NCBI RefSeq assembly: GCF_000143105.1
Contig: NW_014040560.1
Location: 2,046,001-2,110,000 of the forward strand
Direction of reading: 5' to 3'
DNA from: Grosmannia clavigera kw1407
Taxonomy: Eukaryota > Ascomycota > Sordariomycetes > Ophiostomatales > Ophiostomataceae
Length of the DNA: 64,000 nucleotides
In this document: in pieces, positions 22,815 to 33,932 of the stretch
Numbering within the stretch: the stretch's first letter is position 1
How the letters are laid out: every line of letters begins with the position of its first letter
Notes under the pieces: generated by a model
The model's input: only the letters and a program-made list of their open reading frames with translations
Told to the model about the DNA's origin: nothing
Databases searched by the model: none
Program-made: the position numbers and the translations under genes

Positions 22815-24410
22815 ATGCGGAAAATTGGCATTGACGAGATTGCGCGACACGCCAGCGCAGACGACCTGTGGGTGGTGGTTGACGGGGCCGTCTACGACCT
22901 GACCGAATTTGCGCCGCGACATCCAGGCGGCACGGCCGTGCTCCAGCAGTATGCGGGTCGGGATGCATCGCGGCCGTATGGCGCCGTCCATGCGCCCTCT
23001 TTGATCGGGGCGAGTCTTGAGGCCAGCCAGCACCTCGGTGTAGTGGACGAGGACTCGGTCACGCCGCAGTGGCGGTCGGCGACAGTGTCAGCAGACGTCG
23101 ACGAGGGGCCAGGGCGACAAGGCCGCGGTGGTGCGGCAGCCTCGCAGAAACCTCCGCTGGATTCCGTCATCAACCTGCAGGACTTCGAGGACATTGCGCG
23201 TGCCGTGCTGCCACCGCAGGCCTGGGCCTACATCTCGACGGGATCGAACGACAACGTGTCACGTGATGCCAACGCTGCCTTTCTGCGCCGCATCTGGCTG
23301 CGGCCGGCAGTGCTGCTACGCGACGTCTCGACCGTCCGCACGGCCGCCACGCTTTTTGGCGGCAGCGTGTCGCTGCACATGCCCGTTTACGTGGCCCCGA
23401 CCGGTGCCACTCGCACGGGCGGCCCCGAGGGCGAGCTGGCCATCGCACGGGGAGCCGCCGCTGCTGGTATCATTCCCGTTATCTCCACCGTCGCCTCGTT
23501 TCCCTATGAAGAGATCCTCGCTGCCCTTCCCGACGGTGCCCCTGCCTTCTTCCAGCTCTACGTCGACCGCGACCGCAGCCGCACCACGGCCCTGCTGCGC
23601 TCTCTGCTGCACAGCCACCGCGGTCGCGCTGCCATCCGCGCCGTCTTCGTCACCGTCGACGTCCCCGTCGTCTCCAAGCGCGAGGCCGACGAGCGAGAAC
23701 GCGCCCGGGCTTCCAGGGCCTGCGGAGAGCCTGTTTCGCCTGGCGGCATAGCCAAGCAGGCCGGCTCCTTTGTCGACTCCGCTTTTGTCTGGGAAGACCT
23801 CCGTTGGCTGCGCGACGTCATCGATGAGGCTACTGCCACTCCTGCCGCCGACAACACTTCACATCTGCCCATCATCGTCAAGGGTATCCAGCGAGCCTCC
23901 GACGCTCTAATCGCTCTCGCCATGGGCTGCCAGGGCATCGTCCTCAGCAATCATGGCGGCCGCGCTGCCGACGGCGCGCCCCCCGCTATTCTCACCCTCC
24001 TCGAGCTTCACCGCTGCTGTCCAGAGATCTTTGGCCGCATGGACATCTTCGTCGACGGCGGCTTCCGTCGCGGCTCTGACGTCGTCAAGGCCATCTGCCT
24101 CGGCGCTTCTGCTGTCGGATTTGGGCGTCCCTTCGTCTACTCCGTCGGCTACGGCTACGCAGGCGTTAGGCATGCTGCTGCCAGTATGTCCTTGCCCACG
24201 GCCCGTTCCTGTCTCCCTGTCTACCCATCGCCGCTGACCCCTACAGTCATACAAGACGAAGTACGAACGGCGATGCAGCTTTGTGGCATGTCCGACCTTA
24301 TGCGGGATGCCCATCCTGGCTTCGTCAACACTGCCGAGATTGACCACATCGTCCCTATTCACAATGATCATCCATACGCGAAGAAGCCCTCAATTCCATC
24401 GAGACTATGA
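22815..24410 (+). CDS. Cytochrome b2-like FMN-dependent alpha-hydroxy-acid (L-lactate) dehydrogenase with C-terminal SRL
   Basis: Two exons, 22815-24183 and 24247-24410, give 510 aa; the 63 bp intron keeps the frame. Residues about 1-80 are a cytochrome b5 heme domain with axial-His motifs FAPRHPGG and AVHAPS. Residues about 115-500 are the FMN barrel. Expected active-site residues are visible: Tyr in WAYISTG, Tyr in FFQLYVDRD, Asp in VTVDVP, Lys in IIVKGIQ, and His/Arg in LSNHGGR. The family oxidises L-lactate or related 2-hydroxy acids and passes electrons through the heme. Yeast cytochrome b2 has a mitochondrial presequence. Here the b5 domain starts at once and the protein ends in SRL, a PTS1-type tripeptide, so peroxisomal location is plausible. 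Substrate is not determined. Confidence 0.92.
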   Translation: MRKIGIDEIARHASADDLWVVVDGAVYDLTEFAPRHPGGTAVLQQYAGRDASRPYGAVHAPSLIGASLEASQHLGVVDEDSVTPQWRSATVSADVDEGPGRQGRGGAAASQKPPLDSVINLQDFEDIARAVLPPQAWAYISTGSNDNVSRDANAAFLRRIWLRPAVLLRDVSTVRTAATLFGGSVSLHMPVYVAPTGATRTGGPEGELAIARGAAAAGIIPVISTVASFPYEEILAALPDGAPAFFQLYVDRDRSRTTALLRSLLHSHRGRAAIRAVFVTVDVPVVSKREADERERARASRACGEPVSPGGIAKQAGSFVDSAFVWEDLRWLRDVIDEATATPAADNTSHLPIIVKGIQRASDALIALAMGCQGIVLSNHGGRAADGAPPAILTLLELHRCCPEIFGRMDIFVDGGFRRGSDVVKAICLGASAVGFGRPFVYSVGYGYAGVRHAAASMSLPTARSCLPVYPSPLTPTVIQDEVRTAMQLCGMSDLMRDAHPGFVNTAEIDHIVPIHNDHPYAKKPSIPSRL

Positions 24411-24710
24411 GCCTGTCTAGCTGTATTCTACCGCCAGCGTGTGCTGTGTATACTGAACATGTTGCATAGCACCGCTGCGACAGGAATGGGAAAAGATAGC
24501 AAGCCGCAATCATAACTTGAATAAAATGACCTAGCTAAGCTCTTTTCGTTATGTGGAAAAGCGAAGTCAATCAAGCGCACCATTTTGTCGAATGTGGAAT
24601 TATACAACGTCATAAGAGCCGCGGAATAACTGTATGAGTGGGAATGCACTTAACGACACTGATGACGGCAACAGTAATAAAAAAACCGAAACACACAACC
24701 TATGGGATTT

Positions 24711-27021
24711 CTAAGAAGCCGCCTCCTCCTGCTCTGGGACTCTCTCGGTAAAATGGCGTGGAAGCCGGTTCTCCTCCTCCGTGTACGGGACCCCGGCCTC
24801 GTCGCGGGCCATGTCGTTCACCCACTTTTCGTGTCCTGCAATGCCTCCCTTACCTGCCTTCTTGACGCCAACCTTGTTCCACTTAGCCGCCAGGTAGAAC
24901 CAGCCGAGAGCATTGCCCACGGTGCCAACCTCGTCCGAGACGCCTGTCTCGGCCGCATAACTCATCGAAGAGTGCAGGTCATCATCCGTGAACAGCTGCA
25001 TCAGGTGGCCAGCGACTGCTTTCCAATCTCCGGGCTGGACCAAGAAGCCGTTCACCTTGTCCTTCACCTGAAGCGGAATTCCACCGGCGAGCGTCGCAAT
25101 GACTGGGCGACCAGCATGCAGCGCCTCCGAAACCTTGACTTCGAAGCCCTCCCGAGTCGACAGTTGAAGGACAACGTGCGCATGAGCTATGATGGTGTTG
25201 AGGAGCTGGTCGTTGGGATCAAGGCGCATAATGCTGACATCGTCTATGAGATGCGGGTAGTGCGTCTCCAGCTGGTTCATCGTCTGGTCGTAAATCATGG
25301 AACCGTCCGGGTCATCGATAGAGCCGTTGCCGCATACCACAAGTTGGGGGGTGTCTTCTACCCCAGCCTTCTCAAGCAGCCGGCGAAATTCAGCGTACGA
25401 GTCAATGACAGTCGGGATGCCCTTGGCAGGATCAAATCGCGCAACTTGGGCAATATACTTGCGCGCGGGCCAGTTGAGCTCCGTCATTCGCTGCGAGTGA
25501 CAAGCGGTGTTGTAAATATGGCCGTAGTACCCGGTGTCCCAGCTGATTATGGGCTTGTTCAGGCCATCGAGCCAGTCCGTGGTCGCTGGGAAGTAGACCC
25601 TCTTTTCTACCGGGACAGTATGAGGGACGAATGCGGGAATCGGGTGGCTGATAAACATGTCGGCCTCCTTGATGTTGCTCCACAGAAAATTCCAGATGTC
25701 TTCCTGCGGCGAGCCCGGCACCGCAACAAGGTCGCTGCGAATCTGGATGTGCGACCGGTACAGAACCGGTCGGTTGGGCGTCAGGCGCTTGATCATCGGA
25801 ATGATACCAGGCATCTGAGGGTCGTCGATCTGAAATCGTTGTCAGACGTATCGAGCAAACAAGAAAAAAAGTGGTATCAGTATCACCTACCATGACAACA
25901 TCAGCGCCGCCCTCTTCGGCCGGACGGAGAGGGCCACCTTCCGAGAACCAGTAGCGGTTTGCATTCTCGGAAATCCAATCAATAATGGACGCCTTCTCTT
26001 CAGGCGAAATCCGTTGGTCGGGATGGCTGACTCCCTGAAGGATGTTGTGCATGTTCTTGGTGATGCGGAACACGCCAGGGCGCGGTTTCGGAACTGCCTC
26101 CTTGTTAGTTTCCGTGTGTTTGACGAGGCGGGTACAAATGAAGTATATCAACTGTTCACCAATACTTACCATACCACGTCAGGTCGACGCCCAGAAGACG
26201 AGCGAAACGGACGAGTGCATGACGCATCAAAGCGACTCCACCTCCCTGGGGAGTGCTGCTGAAAAAAGCAATCTTGGTCTTTTCGCTCCGGAGCTGCTTG
26301 GCAAACACCATCATGGCGTTCCATGTGGCCGCGCCACACGTGTCCTTGTAGTCCTGGATGGTCGTGAGCTGGGCGCGGAAGCCTGCGTCGGTCTGGACAA
26401 CACCACGCCAGCCAACTTGAAGAATGGGCACCAAAGATGGGCTAAAATTCAGGATGCACTTCCGAGCCATGGAATCGGCCTGCTCATCGACGCGCTTGGC
26501 ATCCCAGAAGTTTTTCTCTTTACTCTCGTCATCGGGACGGATAACAATTGGGATTATGTCCAACTCAAGCCACAGCCGGGAACATAAAGACGGACTCATG
26601 TACTTGAGCGTTGCCGGCAACCCGGCACCAATGAACTTTGCAAAGTTTTCAAGCTCATATTTCCTGATGTCGGAAATGATGTGTTCGGCAATAAGGTCAT
26701 CACCCGTACGAAGAGCATCGTCCAGTTCAATGCGTCTGACGGAAAAGTCGACTAGGTAAACAGTGTCATGGATGGCAAGGGCTACCACGGCAGTATGGTC
26801 GTCTGCAAAAACAGCAGATATTCCGATGTACAGGGTCTGGTTCAATGTTAGCACTTTCCCATCAAAAACAAGCGACGATGGCGACAGAAATTAGAACGTG
26901 AATGTCTTACTGTCAATGCTGGACCAAAGAAGCCTTCCTTCTCGGCCACTGTGCTCATCCGCCTCTTCCGGTGCACGGAAGTGCCCGTGGAAAATTTGCG
27001 GATGTTTTTTGAGTTCGGCAT
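24711..27021 (-). CDS. ccg-9: Trehalose synthase/phosphorylase, GT4 family (clock-controlled gene-9 type)
   Basis: Retaining glycosyltransferase-fold enzyme of trehalose metabolism; the Neurospora homologue is the clock-controlled gene ccg-9. Four exons (26911-27021, 26170-26836, 25891-26093, 24711-25829) sum to 699 aa. The N-terminal part has TLYIGISAVF and the glycosyltransferase start FFSSTPQGGGVALMRH. The C-terminal GT4 half has the hallmark STREGFEVKVSEALHAG-x-PVIA sugar-nucleotide/phosphate motif and a YIAQVARFDPAKG loop. The splice choice giving TWYVPKPRPGVFRI restores the family sequence across exons 2-3. Likely cytosolic. Trehalose supports stress tolerance and conidial survival. Synthesis versus phosphorolysis cannot be told from sequence. 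Confidence 0.88.
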
Positions 27022-30000
27022 TGCAATGATAGAAAACGGTATCTCGTAATCTTCTCTTGTTGTACCTCAAATGGCGAAGTTGCTGGTAAAGGAGACGCAC
27101 TCTGGAATCAAACAGTCCGCAAGCAGGTATGTGGGGAGGAGAAACAAAAAGTGTCTTACGCAGAACGCAATTGTGAGCTGTCTGATGAAAGAATCGAGGG
27201 AAGTCTGAGAGACGGGTAAAAAAAAAGTAGGAAAGGATGTTTTGGCCTCCAATATATATGTATTTGATGAGGATGTGGAAGGTACGAGGGGTCGATTTGG
27301 TCAGGCGAGGCAGGTGCAAGGGACGAGCGCTGTATCTTGCAAGGCACTTCGTGTTTGAGTGCGAGTGGAAGTTGGCTAGCTAGACGTGCTGGGTTGGGGT
27401 TTCGTCACTCTGCCCGTATTTCGGACAGAAACATTTCGAGGCACAAGACCGCAACGCAACAGGGCGCAGAGCATACGCATGCTCCAACATGTTTCTTACA
27501 TGCCTGCAAAGCAGAACCCCCCCACTCTAGTGCACACCACATTGCACACCATTGAAGAGGGAAATCGGGGGGTGGTGTCTCGTGCTGCGTTTGCTGTATT
27601 CCACAGGCGGAGGGATATGATTCCCAGATTCACGGCGCAAGGCAGTCTTCCCACGCGGCATCAGCAACTCACCGACAAATGCGTGGCATGATATCCCACA
27701 CGGTACGTGGCAGTTCACCCGCGCTGTCTCGCCCACAACTTCCGTGTCGTCCCAGCTTCAGCCCCCCTTCTCCCCCCCAATACAGCCCCCCAAGAGGACG
27801 TGGGATACCAAGGCACGAGGTTCCATGGAAAGGGGTCTTGGAAATCGTAGCTCCTAGCACATTGCCATTGCCAAGTCCATGATGCGATTCTTCGTTGGAG
27901 GGTTATGCGTTTCTAGGTAAACTCCCACGGGCTCGCGTTCACCGTGTGTCCCTTTTGTGTGTATGCATGATGATGCACACAACTAGAGGAGCCTAATCAG
28001 GGGACGGAAATGCAAGGTGTAACACCCGAAGGCTTGAATCTGCATTCTCTTCCGATGCTCGTATTAATACTAGTTGTACGAGTTGCGTTTTAGTTAGTGA
28101 GCTTTTTAAGCAAAACGCAGCGTGGGGCAGCGCTAAAACCCCTCTATCATGGAATTTCCGGCGGTCTGGACCCTGTAAGATACAAGTAAGATACTCGCAC
28201 AAGTATCTTACATGTTAGCTGGCTGTCACGTCACACCACTTCAATGAATAACCTGACAACATACCAAGGTCTGCCCAACCCCCTTTTTCTCCTGCTTTTC
28301 CGGCAACTAGAGCTGGGAGGCAACGTCGGGCAACCCTTCCTTCATGTTAATCTACTAGTACCAAAACTAAGGGAAGCCGTGGCCCTGATCTCTACATGGT
28401 ATCTACTTCAATTCTATGGCGCGTGGTTTTTTTTCTAGAACTGACACTACGTGACTTGCCTTGTTGCGCAAAATATATTCAGTTAGTCTGGAGCTCATCC
28501 AACGAAGGCAATAGACCGACTATTCGTCTGATGGCAGACTGTCTAAAATGCGCAGCGTTGTATGGAGATTTTGCTCGTTGGGAGTCGGCATATTAACGGA
28601 CTGCGTTTCCTACATGCCTTGACAATTCAAGTTGCATCAGCTGCCGATACCTGCTGTCCTGCAAAACATCAAGCCGGCGGGTAGACTGCTTCTAAATTTG
28701 TCCCGTGTCTGTATTAAAATTAAGATAACACTTAAAACTAGAACTGTAGCAGTGTCTGTTGGTTTGCTTTTTCTTTAAACGAGCAAGATACAACTTTCTA
28801 TTGGGACTCGTCAGTGGACCACACGAGAGTTCTCCGTAAATCTTGTATCTTACTCTGTACGGAGTACGGAGTAGAAGAGTTGTTTACGGTGGCGGCCCCC
28901 GGCTTCTGCGGTATTTGATATGATTGGCTAGCCGCGGAAGTTGAGTACAATTCTCACGGAGCGTTACTCCGTACTTCGCGGGAGGGTATACCGACCCGTA
29001 ACAAAGATTAAGCAGTGAACGAAGAGGAAGAAGAGTAGATGATGGAGATGATGGAGTTGGCCAGCGACTGGTCCCCCACATATCAAAGAAGAGGATATAG
29101 AAGACTAGGAAGAGTGGTGCTGGTTCTGGAATCCTACGATCTCGCAAGTCAGGCTGATCAGGTGGAGAAGGAACACGTCCTACGACAAGCTAAAACAACA
29201 CAAAGTCAAGCAGGCTTGGAGTCTGCAGGAATTCCTCCAATGCTAGCCAGGACGATGCTGCCTCTTTTTTTGTTGGATTATTCTGGGCACTACTCTAGAC
29301 TACAACCACATATTGGCTCGGCGGGGTTCATCTCCTCGTCATCAGCATCAACCTGACCAGCCTAGAGACTTCTCATCCGAACTACAGACTGAAACCCGCA
29401 CAGGAAGCTGGCCATCCTACTGCGGGGCGTTTTCTTGTGATGCGGGAGCTTCAAGTTATGAATTATCGGGTTGTGCCGAATCTTTCGTGTACTTCTACTG
29501 ACAGCGCTTCCAATCTTATAGAGTTTAGATCGTAATTACGGAGCATGATCTGTCGATGCGTATCTGTGAACTGCTTATCCGTAGACTTGATTGAAGAGTC
29601 AAAAGCAAAATCATTGGCCAGTTGATATCGTCCCCGCCTCCTCCTTACATAGTAAATTCAGGCTGTGATTTGCAACAGCCCAAGAGTAATAAAGGGTAGC
29701 CATATTCGTGAGAAGCGATCATGGGACGGGATTTTTGTGCGACGCCAATTTCACAAGATGGGCAGGAGTTCGGCCTTCACGATAACGACAAATATTAGAC
29801 CGATCGTGTCGCTGTGCTAAATGATGATCTCGAGAAAAACATACTCGTACGTGGGAAGTATGGATATCATTTCCAGATGAGCCTTGCATTATTGCCATGC
29901 CTCTATGGGGCGATAAAGAAGACCACTTCAGCCCAGAATGCACGGCTGGCCCAGGTTTTTAGAAGACTAGATGCCGGAAAGGGGGCTGTGATTCATGTGA

Positions 30001-30356
30001 CCCATCTCTTGATGAAGTGTTGAGTACTCCGTACTCTGTACTCGTACTAGGATCCCCAGCAAATGCTACTGTCTACTCCGTACTCCGTACGTGATCGTCT
30101 TACCACTTCTAGCAGGGGTATAAGTGGGGGTGTCCGGGGTACCAGAGTTGGACGGGATCATAGATGAACAGCAGATGCGTACATAGTAGAGGACAATTGC
30201 CCCAAATGTATTCAATTGTCAGCAACTGTGCGTGTGCCGAGTAGCCCGGCATTTAGATTGCCGATAAAAAACCCTGGCCATGCCGACCCAACTGGCTTAG
30301 CCTAAAATATCATCCACCACTCGGTTTCCGCTCGCCGAACATATCTTAAATCGAGC
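27022..30356. other. 3.3 kb gene-free interval
   Basis: This stretch includes the promoter and 5' leader of the trehalose synthase gene at its left and the 3' flank of the SOD gene at its right. Short open frames occur on both strands but none has recognisable domains, good starts or plausible splicing. It holds several TACTCCGTA/TACGGAGTA words (about 28855-28875, 28965, 30025-30050, 30074-30092), C-rich runs near 27755-27790, and nothing else I can identify. Confidence 0.5.
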
Positions 30357-31205
30357 TTATGCCTTCTCGAATCGTTTGGCTACTGTTTTCCAGTTGATCA
30401 CATTCCAAATTGCTGAGAAGTATTCAGCTTTGCGGTTTTCGTACTGAAGGTAGTAGGCATGCTCCCACGCGTCAATGCCTAGCAGCGGGACGAGCGTTCC
30501 CGACACCGGGTCCTGGTTTGCACGAGTAACCAGAGTTAACGTGTTCGAGGCCTTGTCCTTAGCGAGCCAAGCCCAGCCGCTGCCCTGAATACCGGCGAGG
30601 GCAGCGTTAAAGTCCTTGACGAGGACCTCTGTAGAACCGAAGTCTTTTTCGATTGCAAACTAGGCAAGTAGGGGATGCTGTCAGCAGGCCACCGCGATAT
30701 GATGTAAGCGATATGATATGTAGAGTGCACCTTAAGCTTTCCATCTGGGCTTCCGCCGCCATCACGGCTGGCAGGCGCCAAGTTCTCCCAGAAAAGAGTG
30801 TGGTTGATGTGGCCGCCGCCGTGAAAATTGAGGAGGGGTGCCACTTGGGCTGCCTTATGGAAGTCGCCCTTGGCCTCAGCTTCGTCAATAGTTGCGAGCG
30901 CAGAGTTCAGGCCATTGACATAGGTTTGGTGGTGCTTGCTATGGTGAAGCTCCATAATCTTGCCCGAAATGTACGGCTCGAGAGCACCATAGTCGTCTAA
31001 TTTGAACGGAAAAAGTGCAGGTCAGTCGGTTGCTGCAAACACGGTCAAGCAATAGTAGATAATGGCCTAGGGCTTTTTTTTTCTTACACGAAAGATCCGG
31101 GAGAGTGGCCTTCGTGCGGACAAAAGTGGTGCTCATGGTAGCAGTAGCAGAAGGCCGAACACGCATGGCGCCCCGGAGGACAGAAGAACGAAGTAGCGAC
31201 GTCAT
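30357..31205 (-). CDS. sod2: Mitochondrial manganese superoxide dismutase
   Basis: Dismutates superoxide to O2 and H2O2 in the mitochondrial matrix. Three exons (31088-31205, 30731-30996, 30357-30659) sum to 228 aa, the usual length. The first about 30 residues are Arg/Ser/Thr-rich and non-acidic, as in mitochondrial presequences. The mature protein has YDYGALEPYISGKIME, HHSKHHQTYV with metal-ligand His, GGGHINHTLFWENL, and the Mn-type signature DAWEHAYYLQYENRK with the Asp and His ligands. All four metal ligands are present. It is divergently transcribed from psf3 with about 400 bp between start codons. Confidence 0.96.
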
Positions 31206-31610
31206 TTGAGCTGCAGTGTGAAATTGGAAGCAGATTTTCTCGGAAAATTGAAGAGTCGAGCGCCGGTAGGAGCAAGTTTGGGACGTTAAGTATTATGAGA
31301 AAAGCGAGGCCAGGGAAATGAAGTTCTTAGAAGAGCTCGGCACTAGAATCGTAATCCTAGCGGAGGTAACGGCTGGCTGCTCATTCGCCGAGTTCCGACC
31401 GTGGGGTGAATGGGATATTATATAAGCTGAACGATGTCGTCATGGCGATCAAAAGCTTTGAAAGATGTGGCTTGTCTGTGGCGCCAACCCCGCCAAGGCA
31501 CGTCGCGTCGCGATTTCATGAATACTAACTAACCCGTACGGAGTACGTCAGGAACACTGCGATTCTTGCAAGATTTCCGTGGCCCACACCCAACGGTTAA
31601 AACAGGAAGT
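31206..31610. promoter_or_regulatory. Divergent promoter region of sod2 and psf3
   Basis: About 405 bp between the two start codons. It contains one TACGGAGTAC word near 31536. No individual factor site assigned. Confidence 0.45.
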
Positions 31611-32306
31611 ATGTCGTATTATGACATAGATGCCATTCTAACGGATGCAGAGGTATGGCACAATCTTTCTTGGCCCCACCTCCAGCGGTTCTTGCTTCCA
31701 ACTAAAGTGATCGGACAGAAAATACCATGCGAGTTTCAAATTGACGTCCCTGGCCTTGGTTACTTAGACCAGACCCCATCACACTCCCTCCGAAGAGGCA
31801 CCCGTCTTGGCCTCCCGCTGTGGCTTGCCGAAATGCTAGCTTTAGCCCATAGTGCATCTGACGACAATCCACCCTTCCTTACCCTCAATCTTCCACCTGC
31901 TCTGACCAACGACGTTGTCCAGGCTCTAAAGGCCGACCCTCGTTCGGTCCCCCTCCGCGACCAGTCCGCCCATTTCTACAGCCTAGCTACACGCATACTC
32001 GACCTTTTCGAAGAGCGAGACCTAGCCGTCGTCCTGCGCACTGCTTTTGTCGGACGATCCGCAGAGATCGGCTTGCACGCTCGCAAAGTCGGGTATGGTT
32101 CAGCAGGCGGGGGTAGCGGGAGCGGCAGCAATACGTCGAACGGCGATAAGAAGGATGACACGAACAGTAGCAACCTAGGAATTGGATCCACCGGGCAAGA
32201 GTTTCTTCGAGGCCTCGATGAGTGGGAGCGGCAGCTCTTCCGACACGCACATGATGGGGCAAAGTCCGGGCGGGAATTTTTAGACAGTGTCAAGCGGAAC
32301 TATTGA
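31611..32306 (+). CDS. psf3: GINS complex subunit Psf3
   Basis: DNA-replication factor; GINS with Cdc45 and Mcm2-7 forms the CMG helicase. Two exons, 31611-31652 and 31719-32306, 209 aa. Start chosen at MSYYDIDAILTDAE, the conserved fungal N-terminus. The 66 bp intron is in frame with the ORF, so reading through it would insert 22 foreign residues between LTDAE and KIPCEFQIDVPGLGYLD, where the family is contiguous. A downstream LPLWLAEMLA segment and the alpha-helical core are typical. A Gly/Ser/Asn/Asp-rich insertion (residues about 150-180) precedes the conserved C-terminal helix. Confidence 0.93.
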   Translation: MSYYDIDAILTDAEVWHNLSWPHLQRFLLPTKVIGQKIPCEFQIDVPGLGYLDQTPSHSLRRGTRLGLPLWLAEMLALAHSASDDNPPFLTLNLPPALTNDVVQALKADPRSVPLRDQSAHFYSLATRILDLFEERDLAVVLRTAFVGRSAEIGLHARKVGYGSAGGGSGSGSNTSNGDKKDDTNSSNLGIGSTGQEFLRGLDEWERQLFRHAHDGAKSGREFLDSVKRNY

Positions 32307-32648
32307 CGAGCAAAAGCTTACCAAGGACCACGAATCAAACGACATGCAGCTCATTCTGAAAACCTAGTTGATAGGCCTTCGAGGAGATAATATACCCATT
32401 AGATGCACAAGACAAACAGTGTTGTCACCGAAATACTCGTAGTGTCTGGCCGCTGCGCAAACATAACGTGATTCTGTTTCTGACCGAGCGCTATCAGAAC
32501 GGCCTCAACTTGAGATACTCCTCGACGCCGGCAAATCAAGAATACAGATGAAAACCAATCCGAATTCTGAACAATCCCAATGATTAGGGCACAAACGTAT
32601 GACCATAATGGGAAACATTCCTCTCATGATCTTCCTGGATCATCTTTA
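32307..32648. other. Intergenic spacer between convergent genes
   Basis: About 340 bp between psf3 (plus) and the second 2EXR gene (minus), presumably the two 3' ends. No gene seen. Confidence 0.5.
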
Positions 32649-33932
32649 TTAATGGTGGACAAACTCCGACCCAGACTCTTCCTCATCCACATCGTCATCA
32701 TCGTCATAATTGCCGCCGTCGTCCTCATCGTCTTCATCGTCGTCCTCGTCTTCCTCTCCCTCTCCCTCTCTCTCTTCTTCTCCCGTTCCCCCCGCCTCAT
32801 GTTCTTCGTCCTCGTCCTCGTCTATTTGCTCATCGGCACTGAGCCAGCCCTGAAAAGGTCTAACACTCTCTTCCATTCGCGGAGTGGATGCCAAAAGTGT
32901 GTGATAAGACAGGCCAGATAGCCATTTGTTTTCTTCGTCCGTCAGTTCTGGTCTGTCGATGACGTTAACCTCGATGTTTCGCAGAAAGTCCCGAACATAC
33001 ACACACTTGTGTATTGTGCAAATGACACAGTCATGCTTTTCTGTCCCCCCGCCTGTTCGTGTGCCGACAATACTCTGTTTTTTATAGTCGACGCCGTCCA
33101 ACACAGGGAAGCTGCGAAACTTAACGTAGTGGCTCCGAGATCGCGACAAAAGCCAGGACACACTGTCTTTATTGTCCCAATTCACCTCACCGTCGAATGC
33201 GTCAAAGCTTATAAGTGAAATGCTATGCAGATTCGGAAAACACAGAATAAAATCCAGCCTAGGGTCAAGCCACGGACGGCTGTTGAAGGACCAGTGAGGG
33301 AGTCGAGGAACCATTTCAAAGCCAATATGGCCAATGGCCCGTGCAAAATCCGGGCATAATCCCTCGGTGCGCATGCGCACCAAATCTTCTATCACGCGTG
33401 TATTTCGTATGTCAAGAAACACGGCATCTCTGTCCGGATCGAACCGTAGTACGCCATATCGGTCAAGGATCAGAATAGATGACCAACGCCGTAAGAACTC
33501 GTACCGCGCATCACGACAGATGCGGAGCATGGCACGTCGAGACACTGTTGCAGCTCCCAAGTCCGGCATTGCCGTCAGCCGTAGGGTCGCTTTGTGCGTC
33601 ATCTTCCGGTTGCTACGACTGACACGCTCGTGTCCTCGGTAGAGCCGTACCCGCAATGGGTGTGGCGGTTGCATGGAAAAGTCCCTGTATATCTGCCACA
33701 CGTGCATGCGTAGTTCTGGTGGCAGCTTGTTGAACAGGGGAAAATTCGGTTTACTTGGCTCGGTTTGTGGCATTGGCATACACGGTGGACACTCAATCGT
33801 GCGAAAGGGGTTTGCAGATGGTAGTGGCTCTCGTAGATGAAGTGAGCTGCTGCCTCCCCCCGCCTGATTTTCTGGCTGCAGACCACCAACACGACGCCGT
33901 TTCGCCGTCGATCTCGTCCGCCGGTCCATCAT
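32649..33932 (-). CDS. 2EXR-domain protein with acidic C-terminal tail
   Basis: Single exon, 427 aa from the first of two adjacent Met codons. A basic N-terminus (RRTRSTAKRRRV) looks like a nuclear localisation signal. The 2EXR motif NFPLFNKLPPELRMHVWQIY lies around residue 65. The middle is typical of this fungal family: predicted helical repeats and an RAIGHIGFEM segment. The last about 60 residues are almost all Glu/Asp/Gly, encoded by GAx-rich DNA. The function of the family is not established. The architecture echoes the protein at 20580-22589 but the two are clearly diverged. Confidence 0.75.
   Translation of the reverse strand: MMDRRTRSTAKRRRVGGLQPENQAGGGSSSLHLREPLPSANPFRTIECPPCMPMPQTEPSKPNFPLFNKLPPELRMHVWQIYRDFSMQPPHPLRVRLYRGHERVSRSNRKMTHKATLRLTAMPDLGAATVSRRAMLRICRDARYEFLRRWSSILILDRYGVLRFDPDRDAVFLDIRNTRVIEDLVRMRTEGLCPDFARAIGHIGFEMVPRLPHWSFNSRPWLDPRLDFILCFPNLHSISLISFDAFDGEVNWDNKDSVSWLLSRSRSHYVKFRSFPVLDGVDYKKQSIVGTRTGGGTEKHDCVICTIHKCVYVRDFLRNIEVNVIDRPELTDEENKWLSGLSYHTLLASTPRMEESVRPFQGWLSADEQIDEDEDEEHEAGGTGEEEREGEGEEDEDDDEDDEDDGGNYDDDDDVDEEESGSEFVHH

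Noticed and set aside
24184..24246. Reading the cytochrome b2-like gene as a single exon
   Set aside because: The 63 bp segment has GT-AG ends and branch-like CTGAC, is rich in Pro/Ser/Thr, and interrupts a conserved helix.
24702..25895. Long plus-strand open frame opposite the trehalose synthase
   Set aside because: It is the antisense shadow of a strongly conserved GT4 coding sequence and has no recognisable domain.
29039..29356. Plus-strand open frame with a Met-rich start
   Set aside because: No similarity, no plausible splicing and no codon bias; probably chance in a gene-free interval.
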